A DNA stretch of 64,000 bases from Mesonia sp. K7 (GTDB taxonomy: Bacteria; Bacteroidota; Bacteroidia; Flavobacteriales; Flavobacteriaceae), in assembly GCF_003233725.1 (NCBI RefSeq), contig NZ_QKQV01000012.1:35323-99322 (forward strand), given 5' to 3'. Made by a program: the position numbers and the translations under genes. Below are positions 44,939 through 52,314 of this stretch, one piece after another (positions within the stretch are counted from its first letter, which is position 1; each line of letters begins with the position of its first letter). The notes under the pieces were generated by a model. That model made no database searches. It saw only the letters and a list, made by a program, of their open reading frames with translations, and was not told the DNA's origin.

Positions 44939-45681
44939 GAAGCTTGCTTTTTAGTGATTTTGTTTTTTAAACTTTCCAGACGCACTTCCAGGTTTTGATA
45001 CTGAAACTGGTTAAGCTCAAAATTACCGTACCAAATGTAATCGTACCAATTGGTAAGCACTTTAAAGTCGGTATAGAAATCGGTTTTAACGAGTTCGTCC
45101 AAATAATCGTGATTGGTTTTTTCTTGACGGTAATCGATGATGGACGAGTTTTTTAAATTTTTGATAATCAATAAGTAATAATACCGAAAAGCAAGTCTGT
45201 AATTTTTTTCGCTTAAAGCGGAATTGATCAACGCAGGAATATCTTCTTGCGTGATGATTTTGTCTTCTTCACTTAAAATCACTTCTGCAGCTTGCTGTCT
45301 ATAACTTTTGTCTTTAGCAGGGTTGAGTTTGATAAAAAGCCAAATGACAAACAGGATAACAAACCCAAGAATGATGTAGGGCAAGTTAGCTATGAACCAC
45401 TTAAAAATTCCGCCTACGTTTTCTAAATCACCAAAAAGAAATTCTAAAATAGAGTGGTAGATATCGTTGAGCCAACGTTTAAAATTTTGCCACCAAGAAA
45501 TGTCTTGCTCTTCTTCGATATAGTTAAAATCTTTTTGGGAACGATATTCTTTTAATTGGTTTTCACCTACAATTTGTTTTTCTTCTTTTTGTGAAGTATC
45601 TATAATGAGTTTTTGCTCTTCTTGTGCCAGACAAAAAGAGAGCTTACAAACCATCACAAAGAAGAAAAATAATCGCTTCAT
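44935..45681 (-). CDS. DUF4129-like membrane protein
   Basis: 248 residues. Signal or anchor helix at the N-terminus, a second helix (LPYIILGFVILFVIWLFIKL, residues about 102-122), and a C-terminal soluble domain with KNYRLAFRYYYLLIIKNL and NHDYLDEL, the DUF4129 pattern. Tightly coupled with DUF4350 and MoxR. Role unknown, thought to be structural in the complex. Confidence 0.75.
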   Translation of the reverse strand: MKRLFFFFVMVCKLSFCLAQEEQKLIIDTSQKEEKQIVGENQLKEYRSQKDFNYIEEEQDISWWQNFKRWLNDIYHSILEFLFGDLENVGGIFKWFIANLPYIILGFVILFVIWLFIKLNPAKDKSYRQQAAEVILSEEDKIITQEDIPALINSALSEKNYRLAFRYYYLLIIKNLKNSSIIDYRQEKTNHDYLDELVKTDFYTDFKVLTNWYDYIWYGNFELNQFQYQNLEVRLESLKNKITKKQAS

Positions 45682-46557
45682 TTAGTGACTTCCTAAATTT
45701 TCAATTTCTTCGAGTGCTCCTGTTTGGTGCTTTTTTTCATTGAGATTAAAATAGATAAACACCGTAGAAATAATACTTAGTCCCATCAAAATATATTGAA
45801 TTAAAGTAGATAAAACATTCAAAACAATATAAACCCAATCGAATAAAAAAGTGGGGTCAGACATCGTACCTTCTTGAGCGATAGTCACACCTTTCACAAT
45901 CATGTAAATAAGTGCTGGTATTTGAAATATAAAAGCAATGATATAAACCAAAATTGCCATGACCAATATCGTTGCAAAGCTTATCCACCAATTGTCTTTT
46001 ATAAGTTGAAAAGTATAAGAAAACGAAGCAGAAACCCCTAATTTATCAAACACATAGATGCTATAAATTAAAGATAGCGGAACAAGCAAATAAATTCCCG
46101 GTAAAACGCAAAGCATCATTCCGAAAAAAATAACGATACCAATTAAAAATTGCATTCCGCAGAAGTTTAGCCAGTTTTTACTCACTTCTTGGTTGACTTC
46201 ACTTGGGTTGATTATTCCATTATTGTTGATGTAAGATTTGATGCTGTAAAGCACACTTGCATACATAAAAGCTTGAAAGATAAAAACCCCAATGATCAAG
46301 ATGAAAATACTTAGAAAATAATCAACAAAAAAACTGTTTGAATAACCATCAGGAACAGAAGTAAAGGCAAAAAGATCTGCGCCGTTATATAAATAGTAGG
46401 TTAGCGCAGCAAGCATTATAATTCCTGGTATCGCTACATTTTTTAATATCACTTGAAATAGAACCTTATAGTTTTCTCTTACAAACTTAAAGGTGTCGGT
46501 AATAATTTCGCCAAGTTCTCTTTCTTTTTTAAACTGTATGCTCGGTTGATTTTCCAT
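45682..46557 (-). CDS. Polytopic membrane protein of the MoxR cluster
   Basis: 291 residues with six hydrophobic segments, a basic N-terminus FKKERELGEIITDTFKFVRENYKVLF, and GIVIFFGMMLCVLPGIYLLVPLSLIY in the fourth; similar to the glycerophosphodiester phosphodiesterase-type membrane domain found in this operon elsewhere. It overlaps the SpoIIM-like gene by 29 bases yet its start fits family patterns, so the overlap is real. Confidence 0.7.
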   Translation of the reverse strand: MENQPSIQFKKERELGEIITDTFKFVRENYKVLFQVILKNVAIPGIIMLAALTYYLYNGADLFAFTSVPDGYSNSFFVDYFLSIFILIIGVFIFQAFMYASVLYSIKSYINNNGIINPSEVNQEVSKNWLNFCGMQFLIGIVIFFGMMLCVLPGIYLLVPLSLIYSIYVFDKLGVSASFSYTFQLIKDNWWISFATILVMAILVYIIAFIFQIPALIYMIVKGVTIAQEGTMSDPTFLFDWVYIVLNVLSTLIQYILMGLSIISTVFIYFNLNEKKHQTGALEEIENLGSH

Positions 46558-47506
46558 GATTTTTATTTAAATAGATAGGGTAAAAAACGTAATAAAATAA
46601 GATAAGTGCCAATGATAAACCAATAATAAAAATAGCTAGGGCATCAGGCATTTCGGTATGTCGGGTAACAAAGCCTTCTAAAAATCCGGCCATGATAAAA
46701 AACGGAACGGTACTGATCACGACCTTTAAACCTTCTTTGATACCTTTTACAAAAGAATCCAATCGCGAGTACGTACCTGGCATCAAGATGCTTTTCCCGA
46801 CAATAAAACCAGCAACTCCTGCAATAATAATGACCGATATTTCGATGGTTCCGTGTATCCAGATGGTTCTGGCAGATTCCCAAAGCAAACCTTTTTCATA
46901 AAAAAAGTATTGAAAAGAGCCTAGCATGATGGCGTTTTGCATAAAGACATATAAGGTTCCCAGGCCTAGAAAAATACCAAGTACATACGCCATCAAGGCA
47001 ACTTTTGTATTGTTGATGGTAATCCCTAAAAACATATCCATTTCGCTGGCTTTTTTGTAAACCGCCATCGGATCGTTGTTTTCTATATTTTCCAAAGTCA
47101 TGTTTACATAACCGTCGCCAAGAAAAGAACGTACAAAAGCAGGTTCGTAAGCGGCAGAATAAGCTCCGATAATCGAAAACAATAAAAAAACCAAAAAGCT
47201 AAAAAGCAATACTTTTTGGTGTTTGTAAAAACTCTTCGGAAATTCGTATAGAAAGAACGTAAAAATTCTATTTTTCGACTCTTTTTTAGAATAATAAATC
47301 TTTTGATGTGCTTTTACCGAAAGCTGATTGAGATAGGTTAAAGTGTTACTTTTTGGGTAAAAAGTCTTAGCATAACTCAAATGGTCGGTAATTTCTATGT
47401 AGAGGGCAGAAAGTTCATCAGGAGAAATTTTTGCATTATTGTTCATAACACTTTCAAACTTTTCCCATTTATCCTTATTTTGCCGAACAAAAACTGCTTC
47501 TCGCAT
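46529..47506 (-). CDS. Stage II sporulation protein M-like membrane protein
   Basis: 325 residues from the ATG at 47506 (MREAVFVRQNKDKWEKFE), one codon after a possible TTG. Five or so helices; the SpoIIM-type motifs IFLGLGTLYVFMQNAIMLGSF and WIHGTIEISVIIIAGVAGFIVG are clear. In non-sporulating bacteria it accompanies RDD and MoxR-DUF58 genes. First gene of the operon running to 41396; its promoter overlaps the start of the divergent RDD gene. Confidence 0.85.
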   Translation of the reverse strand: MREAVFVRQNKDKWEKFESVMNNNAKISPDELSALYIEITDHLSYAKTFYPKSNTLTYLNQLSVKAHQKIYYSKKESKNRIFTFFLYEFPKSFYKHQKVLLFSFLVFLLFSIIGAYSAAYEPAFVRSFLGDGYVNMTLENIENNDPMAVYKKASEMDMFLGITINNTKVALMAYVLGIFLGLGTLYVFMQNAIMLGSFQYFFYEKGLLWESARTIWIHGTIEISVIIIAGVAGFIVGKSILMPGTYSRLDSFVKGIKEGLKVVISTVPFFIMAGFLEGFVTRHTEMPDALAIFIIGLSLALILFYYVFYPIYLNKNHGKSTEHTV

Positions 47507-47524
47507 CAAATCTTATTAAAGTTT

Positions 47525-47557
47525 CAAAAATAGCATTTTTAATGGATAATTATCAAA
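47525..47557 (-). promoter_or_regulatory. Promoter of the SpoIIM-MoxR-DUF58 operon
   Basis: On the minus strand: TTTG (47557-47554), 21 bases, TATTTTTG (47532-47525). The -33 box lies within the first codons of the divergent RDD gene, so the two transcripts probably compete. Confidence 0.5.
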
Positions 47558-48255
47558 TACAAACGGCTCAAAATATCGAGATTACTCAAAATGTTGCTTC
47601 TATTTGGGATAGAATTTTAGCTTATCTCATCGATGGACTTGTTTTGTTTGCGTACATTGTTATTTTAAGCTATTCGATTGAGGCTTTAGATCTTAATTTC
47701 AGCTCAGAGTGGACCTATGTTTTGATTGTGGGATTAGTTCCTTTTTTATACCATTTGTTGTTTGAGACTTTTAATAACGGACAATCTTTGGGTAAAATGG
47801 CTTTAAAAATTAGGGTGGTAAAACTTGACGGAACCAAGCCAGCTTTTTCTAATTTTCTCATTCGTTGGATGCTGCGTATGATTGATATTACTTTTACTTC
47901 TGGAGCGATGGCAGTTTTTGCGCTTTTACTCAATGGAAAAGGGCAACGTTTGGGTGATTTGGCAGCAAAAACGACGGTAATTTCAGAAAAAGAGCACATA
48001 GATTTAAAAGAAACGCTTTACAGCGAAATGCCTACCGATTATGTGCCAAGTTATTCGCAAGCTTCGTTGCTTTCTGATGAAGAAGTGCAACAAATCAAAC
48101 GAATTTATAACCAAGCCAAAAGCAAACAGAACCATAAGATCATATTAGAGCTTTCGCGAAAAGTGGAGGAGATGCTACAAATCTCTGCCAAAGAAAGGCC
48201 CATGCAATTTATAGAAGTAGTCTTGTCAGATTACCAATATTATTCAGAAAAGTAA
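47542..48255 (+). CDS. RDD family membrane protein
   Basis: 237 residues. The RDD domain has IWDRILAYLIDGLVLFAYIV with the conserved R-D, NGQSLGKMALKIRVVKLDG, and RLGDLAAKTTVI. Three to four helices and a soluble C-terminal helix-rich tail (EEVQQIKRIYNQAKSKQNHKIILELSRKVEEML). Divergent partner of the SpoIIM-MoxR cluster and likely part of the same membrane system. A GCTTTCGCGAAAAG palindrome copy is in its coding sequence at 48150-48163. Confidence 0.88.
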   Translation: MDNYQIQTAQNIEITQNVASIWDRILAYLIDGLVLFAYIVILSYSIEALDLNFSSEWTYVLIVGLVPFLYHLLFETFNNGQSLGKMALKIRVVKLDGTKPAFSNFLIRWMLRMIDITFTSGAMAVFALLLNGKGQRLGDLAAKTTVISEKEHIDLKETLYSEMPTDYVPSYSQASLLSDEEVQQIKRIYNQAKSKQNHKIILELSRKVEEMLQISAKERPMQFIEVVLSDYQYYSEK

Positions 48256-48257
48256 AA

Positions 48258-48866
48258 ATGAATTACGTAGAAATTATCGATATTTTAGGAACGATTGCCT
48301 TTGCTATTTCAGGAGCTTTAGCATCCATGAAAAAGAAAATGGATGTTTTTGGTATTCTCATTATTGCTTTTGCTACTGCGGTTGGCGGCGGAACTTTACG
48401 GGATGTTTTGCTTGATGTGCCTATTACTTGGATGCGCAATACGACTTATGTCTATATTATCATCGCCTCCGTAATCTTTACACTTATTTTTAGAAGCAAA
48501 TTAGGCTACTTACGGACTTCACTGTTTTTGTTTGACACGATAGGGATTGGTTTATACACGGTTATTGGGATTCAAAAAGGGATCGGTTTAGAGCTTCCTA
48601 TTGTGATTTGCATCGCTATTGGAACAATGAGTGCTTGTTTTGGCGGTGTGATTAGAGATACTTTACTAAATGAAATTCCGGTGATTTTTAGAAAAGAAGT
48701 CTATGCAACCGCTTGTATTTTGGGCGGAGTTAGCTTTTTTGTGTTGCAGGCTTTAAATGTTTCCGATGGCATCAACTATATCGTGTCTGGGTTGGTCGTT
48801 ATTGCTATTCGGTTAATCGCGGTGATTTTTAAAGTGCAATTGCCAAATATTTATAAGGAGGGGTAA
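48258..48866 (+). CDS. TRIC-like (YadS/UPF0126) cation channel family protein
   Basis: 202 residues with seven hydrophobic helices in two related halves (IIDILGTIAFAISGALASMKKKMDVFGI; TIGIGLYTVIGIQKGIG), each with a Gly-rich segment: ATAVGGGTLRDVL and GTMSACFGGVIRDTLL. This is the bacterial relative of trimeric intracellular cation channels. It lies 2 bases after the RDD gene, so they share a transcript. Confidence 0.88.
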   Translation: MNYVEIIDILGTIAFAISGALASMKKKMDVFGILIIAFATAVGGGTLRDVLLDVPITWMRNTTYVYIIIASVIFTLIFRSKLGYLRTSLFLFDTIGIGLYTVIGIQKGIGLELPIVICIAIGTMSACFGGVIRDTLLNEIPVIFRKEVYATACILGGVSFFVLQALNVSDGINYIVSGLVVIAIRLIAVIFKVQLPNIYKEG

Positions 48867-49002
48867 TTAGTAGTTAGTATTGACTAACGAGGGTCGAATA
48901 ATTGGATGTTTATAGTTTCAAGTTCGAATTCAATTTCGATTTCTCAAATCGCAAATCTCATATCTCATATCTAAAAATCTAACCTTCTAATTTTCTAACA
49001 AT
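48867..49002. other. Low-complexity spacer between TRIC-like and cyclophilin genes
   Basis: Non-coding, A/T-rich, with short near-repeats (ATCTCATATCTCATATCT; ...TCTAACCTTCTAATTTTCTAAC). Weak inverted repeats GTTAG/CTAAC (48873-48888) and CGATTT/AAATCG are seen, but no T-tailed hairpin, so no clear terminator separates the convergent genes. Nothing else is visible. Confidence 0.5.
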
Positions 49003-49752
49003 CTATTCATCCAATATTCTAACTTTCATTTTTATATTTCGAAGTGGCCATTCGCTTTGGTCAACATCTACCTGTGAGATTTTATCCACGACATCCATTC
49101 CGCTGATGACTTCCCCAAAAACAGTGTGCTTTCCGTCAAGGTGATGTGCACCTTTAGGGTTTTGTACGATAAAAAACTCAAATGGGGAAGAAGCCTGACT
49201 CACATTTTGCTCGGCATATTTAGCAGCAGAAAAGGCTCCTCTTACATGAGTATGACTGCTTTTAGATTCGTTAGGGATGAGGTAATCACCTACTTTTTGT
49301 CGAAACTTACTCGTATTAACCAAGTCACTATTTCCGCCTTGTATAACAAAATTTTTCGCTGCTCTGTGAAAGAAAGTGGTATCAAAATAGCCTAGTTTTA
49401 CCAAGCGTATAAAATTGGCTCGGTGTAAAGGTGTGTCGAGGTATAATCTTACTTTAATGTTCCCAAATGAAGTTTCGATTTCCACTAAAGTCTCTGTGTT
49501 TTTCTCCGCGTAAGCGTATAAAAAAGGTTTTAGTTCTTCTTGTTTTAAGGTTTTTACGCTGTCTAAATTTATCGTGAGTTGTAAACCATTCGTTGGAATT
49601 TTCACTGCTTTTTGTAAACTGTCACGTATCTTTTGAGCTTTAATTTCGGCAGCCGATTTTTCTTTTTCTAAATTGGTTTTAGTAGATTTACTTTCTTGAC
49701 AATTGGTTAAGAAAATCAACATAAAAACGAAAAATAAAAGGCGTAATGACAT
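49003..49752 (-). CDS. Cyclophilin-type peptidyl-prolyl isomerase lipoprotein
   Basis: 249 residues. A lipobox (LIFLTNC at residues 13-19) gives a lipoprotein; the C-terminal cyclophilin domain has FHRAAKNFVIQGG (catalytic Arg, Phe, Gln), SPFEFFIVQNPKGAHHLDGKHTVFGEVISGMDVVD. Helps folding of periplasmic or outer membrane proteins. Its ATG overlaps the ATG of the divergent NUDIX gene in the sequence ATGACAT; a later start (Met11) would remove the charged n-region and is unlikely. Confidence 0.9.
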   Translation of the reverse strand: MSLRLLFFVFMLIFLTNCQESKSTKTNLEKEKSAAEIKAQKIRDSLQKAVKIPTNGLQLTINLDSVKTLKQEELKPFLYAYAEKNTETLVEIETSFGNIKVRLYLDTPLHRANFIRLVKLGYFDTTFFHRAAKNFVIQGGNSDLVNTSKFRQKVGDYLIPNESKSSHTHVRGAFSAAKYAEQNVSQASSPFEFFIVQNPKGAHHLDGKHTVFGEVISGMDVVDKISQVDVDQSEWPLRNIKMKVRILDE

Positions 49753-50393
49753 TTGAAACGTTTAAAAAATCGATTTCAAAAATAAAGAATTTTGACTTGT
49801 TGGGCGAAGATGCCCACGTAAAAATGTCACCACTTTTTAGAAGAGAAGAACTCAAGAGATTAGATTTTTCTACAAAAAAAGGCAAAAATGCAGGTGTTTT
49901 GGTTTTGTTTTATCCCGATAAACAAAACCAAACCAAATTGGTTTTGATTTTGAGAAAAACCTATAAAGGAGTTCATTCGGCACAGGTAGGCTTTCCTGGC
50001 GGAAAAGAAGAGAATGAAGATGATAGTTTGCTTGATACTGCTTTGCGTGAAGCTTACGAAGAAGTAGGGGTTTTGCCGAGTGCGGTTGAAATCATTAAGC
50101 CTTTGTCAAAAATATATATTCCTCCGTCTAATTTTTGGGTCTATCCTTTTTTGGGAATAACCGATCATACTCCAAACTTTGTACGTCAAGAAACCGAAGT
50201 AGAAAAGATTCTGGAAATAGATGTCGACAATTTTCTGGATAGTAAAAGTTTGATCGAGAAAACCTTATCGACTTCGTATGCCGAAAATGTAAAAGTTCCA
50301 GCCTTTTTTTTAAACGAGTATGTGGTTTGGGGCGCGACAGCCATGATGTTAAGTGAAGTAAAGATATTTTTAGAAAGAGCTTTAAAAACATAG
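49746..50393 (+). CDS. NUDIX hydrolase, CoA pyrophosphatase type
   Basis: 215 residues. The CoA-ase signature LILRKTYKGVHSAQVGFPGGKEEN precedes the Nudix box with TALREAYEEVGV. Cleaves CoA to phosphopantetheine and 3',5'-ADP. The N-terminal MTFETFKKSISKIKNFDLLGEDAH aligns with family starts, so the start overlapping the lipoprotein gene is genuine. Confidence 0.9.
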   Translation: MTFETFKKSISKIKNFDLLGEDAHVKMSPLFRREELKRLDFSTKKGKNAGVLVLFYPDKQNQTKLVLILRKTYKGVHSAQVGFPGGKEENEDDSLLDTALREAYEEVGVLPSAVEIIKPLSKIYIPPSNFWVYPFLGITDHTPNFVRQETEVEKILEIDVDNFLDSKSLIEKTLSTSYAENVKVPAFFLNEYVVWGATAMMLSEVKIFLERALKT

Positions 50394-50436
50394 TATTTTG
50401 TATATTTGACCTCTTGTTTAGAACAGAAAAATTATA

Positions 50437-51243
50437 ATGGGTTTATTTAAAAAAAATCCTTTCGGACATATCTTATTTCTTAAAAAATGGCTCATCAGAA
50501 TTATGGGTTCGATGACGCATAGCCGTTACCGTGGTTTTAATGAATTGCAAATAGAAGGTTCTGAAATTTTACGAGAGCTACCAGATACCAACGTTCTTTT
50601 TGTGTCGAATCACCAAACTTATTTTGCTGATGTAGTCGCCATGTTTCATGTCTTTAATGCGAGTTTGAGTGGGCGAGAAGACAACATCAAAAATATTGGC
50701 TATTTATGGAATCCGAAACTTAATATTTATTACGTGGCTGCTAAAGAAACGATGAAATCTGGTATGTTGGCTAGAATTTTGGCTTACGCCGGTTCGGTTT
50801 CTGTAGAGCGAACCTGGCGTGATAAAGGAAAGGATGTCAACCGACAAGTAAAAATGAGCGATATCACCAATATTGGTATTGCGTTAAAAGATGGTTGGGT
50901 AATCACTTTCCCTCAAGGAACCACCAAGCCATGGAAGCCCATCAGAAAAGGAACAGCCCATATCATTAAAAAATTCAATCCGGTTGTGGTACCTATTGTA
51001 ATTGACGGTTTTAGACGTTCTTTCGACAAAAAGGGAATTCGTATTAAAAAAAGAGGTATTCTACAATCCATGGTGATTAAAGAACCACTTGTTTTTGACG
51101 AAAACGAAAGTGTAGATAGCATGATCGAAAAAATTGAGTTTGCTATTGAACAACATCCGTCTTTCCTAAAAGTAATTTCAAAAGAAGAATTAGAAGCCGA
51201 AGAAGCACTTCATGAACAAAGACGTTGGAGCTATAAAGAATAA
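50437..51243 (+). CDS. 1-acyl-sn-glycerol-3-phosphate acyltransferase-like protein
   Basis: 268 residues of the PlsC/LPLAT superfamily. The acyltransferase motif is FVSNHQTYFADVV, where His and Asp are separated by five residues rather than the usual four. Motif III is TFPQGTTKPWKPIRKGTAHI, with Gln instead of the common Glu (FPEGT), followed by VVPIVIDGF. Membrane-associated phospholipid synthesis is likely, but the altered motifs leave substrate uncertain. Confidence 0.78.
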   Translation: MGLFKKNPFGHILFLKKWLIRIMGSMTHSRYRGFNELQIEGSEILRELPDTNVLFVSNHQTYFADVVAMFHVFNASLSGREDNIKNIGYLWNPKLNIYYVAAKETMKSGMLARILAYAGSVSVERTWRDKGKDVNRQVKMSDITNIGIALKDGWVITFPQGTTKPWKPIRKGTAHIIKKFNPVVVPIVIDGFRRSFDKKGIRIKKRGILQSMVIKEPLVFDENESVDSMIEKIEFAIEQHPSFLKVISKEELEAEEALHEQRRWSYKE

Positions 51244-51327
51244 AATTCTTTTAAAGTTTAACATTTTTTTTGAAATATGGCATCAAGCTTGTAGTTATTA
51301 GTATGAATGTTAAAAGCTAACTCACAG

Positions 51328-51357
51328 TTGGTTATAAAAAACATTTCATTAAATTTG
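51328..51357 (+). promoter_or_regulatory. Promoter for the serine hydrolase-nucleotide transporter pair
   Basis: TTG (51328-51330), 19 bases, TAAATTTG (51350-51357), an exact consensus in ideal spacing, 24 bases before the ATG at 51382. Confidence 0.6.
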
Positions 51358-51381
51358 ATAACCTATAAAAGCAAAATATTT

Positions 51382-52305
51382 ATGTTAAAAAGAAAATTTG
51401 CCCCAATTTTACTTGCCCTATTAATGATTTCTGCTTTATCGCTATCTGCACAACAGAGTGCTTTACCTTTTACAGATTTCAAAAAACTCACCTCTTTTAC
51501 CGAGGTTTCTGCGGCTCCTCTTCAGGTATTGTTAGAAGATGAGATTTTAAGCAATCCCCAATGGAAAAGGCTTATAAACAACAAAAAAATGTCTATTGGT
51601 GTAGTAGATTTAAACAACCTAGATGCGGTTCACTACGCAGGAATCAACAGTTCTGAAATGATGTACGCAGCGAGTTTACCAAAAATCGCTATTTTATTGG
51701 CTTCTATGGATGCTATAGAAAATTGCGAATTAAAAGAAACAGAAGCAGTAAAAAGAGATCTTAATCTTATGATCAATAGATCCGATAATCAGGCTTCTAC
51801 AAGAATGATAGACCGTCTGGGCTATAAAAAGATTGCAGATGTTTTACAAAGCCCTGCTTATAAGTTGTATGATAAAGCTCAAGGCGGAGGACTTTGGGTA
51901 GGAAAACGCTATGCGGCTTCTGGTGCTCGAAACCCAGATCCCTTAAAAGGATTGAGCCACGCAGCGACTGTTAAACAAGTATGTAGATTTTACTACCAAA
52001 TGGTGACAGGAAACTTGGTTTCTCCAGAAAGATCTAAGCAAATGTTGGATATTATGGAAGATTCTCATTTACACCACAAGTTTGTAAATACGCTAGATCG
52101 AATTGCTCCTGACGCAAGAGTATTTAGAAAATCAGGCTCTTGGAGAAATTACCACGCAGACTCTGTCCTGGTCTGGGGTAAAGATGGGAGAAAATATATT
52201 CTTGTAGCTCTCATAGAAGATGCTAACGGAGAGCAAATTATAAGAGATTTAGTAGAACCAATAGAAAAAGTTATAAAAAAATCACGTTCTTTGGAAACAT
52301 CATAG
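51382..52305 (+). CDS. Exported class A beta-lactamase-like serine hydrolase
   Basis: 307 residues from ATG 51382, which gives the signal peptide MLKRKFAPILLALLMISALSLSA; the ORF opens 25 codons earlier. Penicillin-binding-protein fold motifs are all present: Ser98-x-x-Lys101 in YAASLPKIAIL, Ser134-Asp-Asn in NRSDNQAST, and Lys250-Ser-Gly in FRKSGSWRN. No clear omega-loop glutamate is visible, so true beta-lactamase activity is doubtful; a D-Ala or envelope peptidase/esterase role is possible. It is followed after 9 bases by the nucleotide-transporter fusion. Confidence 0.85.
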   Translation: MLKRKFAPILLALLMISALSLSAQQSALPFTDFKKLTSFTEVSAAPLQVLLEDEILSNPQWKRLINNKKMSIGVVDLNNLDAVHYAGINSSEMMYAASLPKIAILLASMDAIENCELKETEAVKRDLNLMINRSDNQASTRMIDRLGYKKIADVLQSPAYKLYDKAQGGGLWVGKRYAASGARNPDPLKGLSHAATVKQVCRFYYQMVTGNLVSPERSKQMLDIMEDSHLHHKFVNTLDRIAPDARVFRKSGSWRNYHADSVLVWGKDGRKYILVALIEDANGEQIIRDLVEPIEKVIKKSRSLETS

Positions 52306-52314
52306 TTTCCTTAT

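Noticed and set aside
48867..49002. A possible gene or CRISPR-like repeat in the spacer
   Set aside because: Repeats are short, imperfect and A/T-rich, without regular spacer length; no start or frame is maintained.
51307..51381. Earlier ATG for the first serine hydrolase (51307)
   Set aside because: It would add 25 residues before a complete signal peptide and would place the promoter TTG-N19-TAAATTTG inside the gene.
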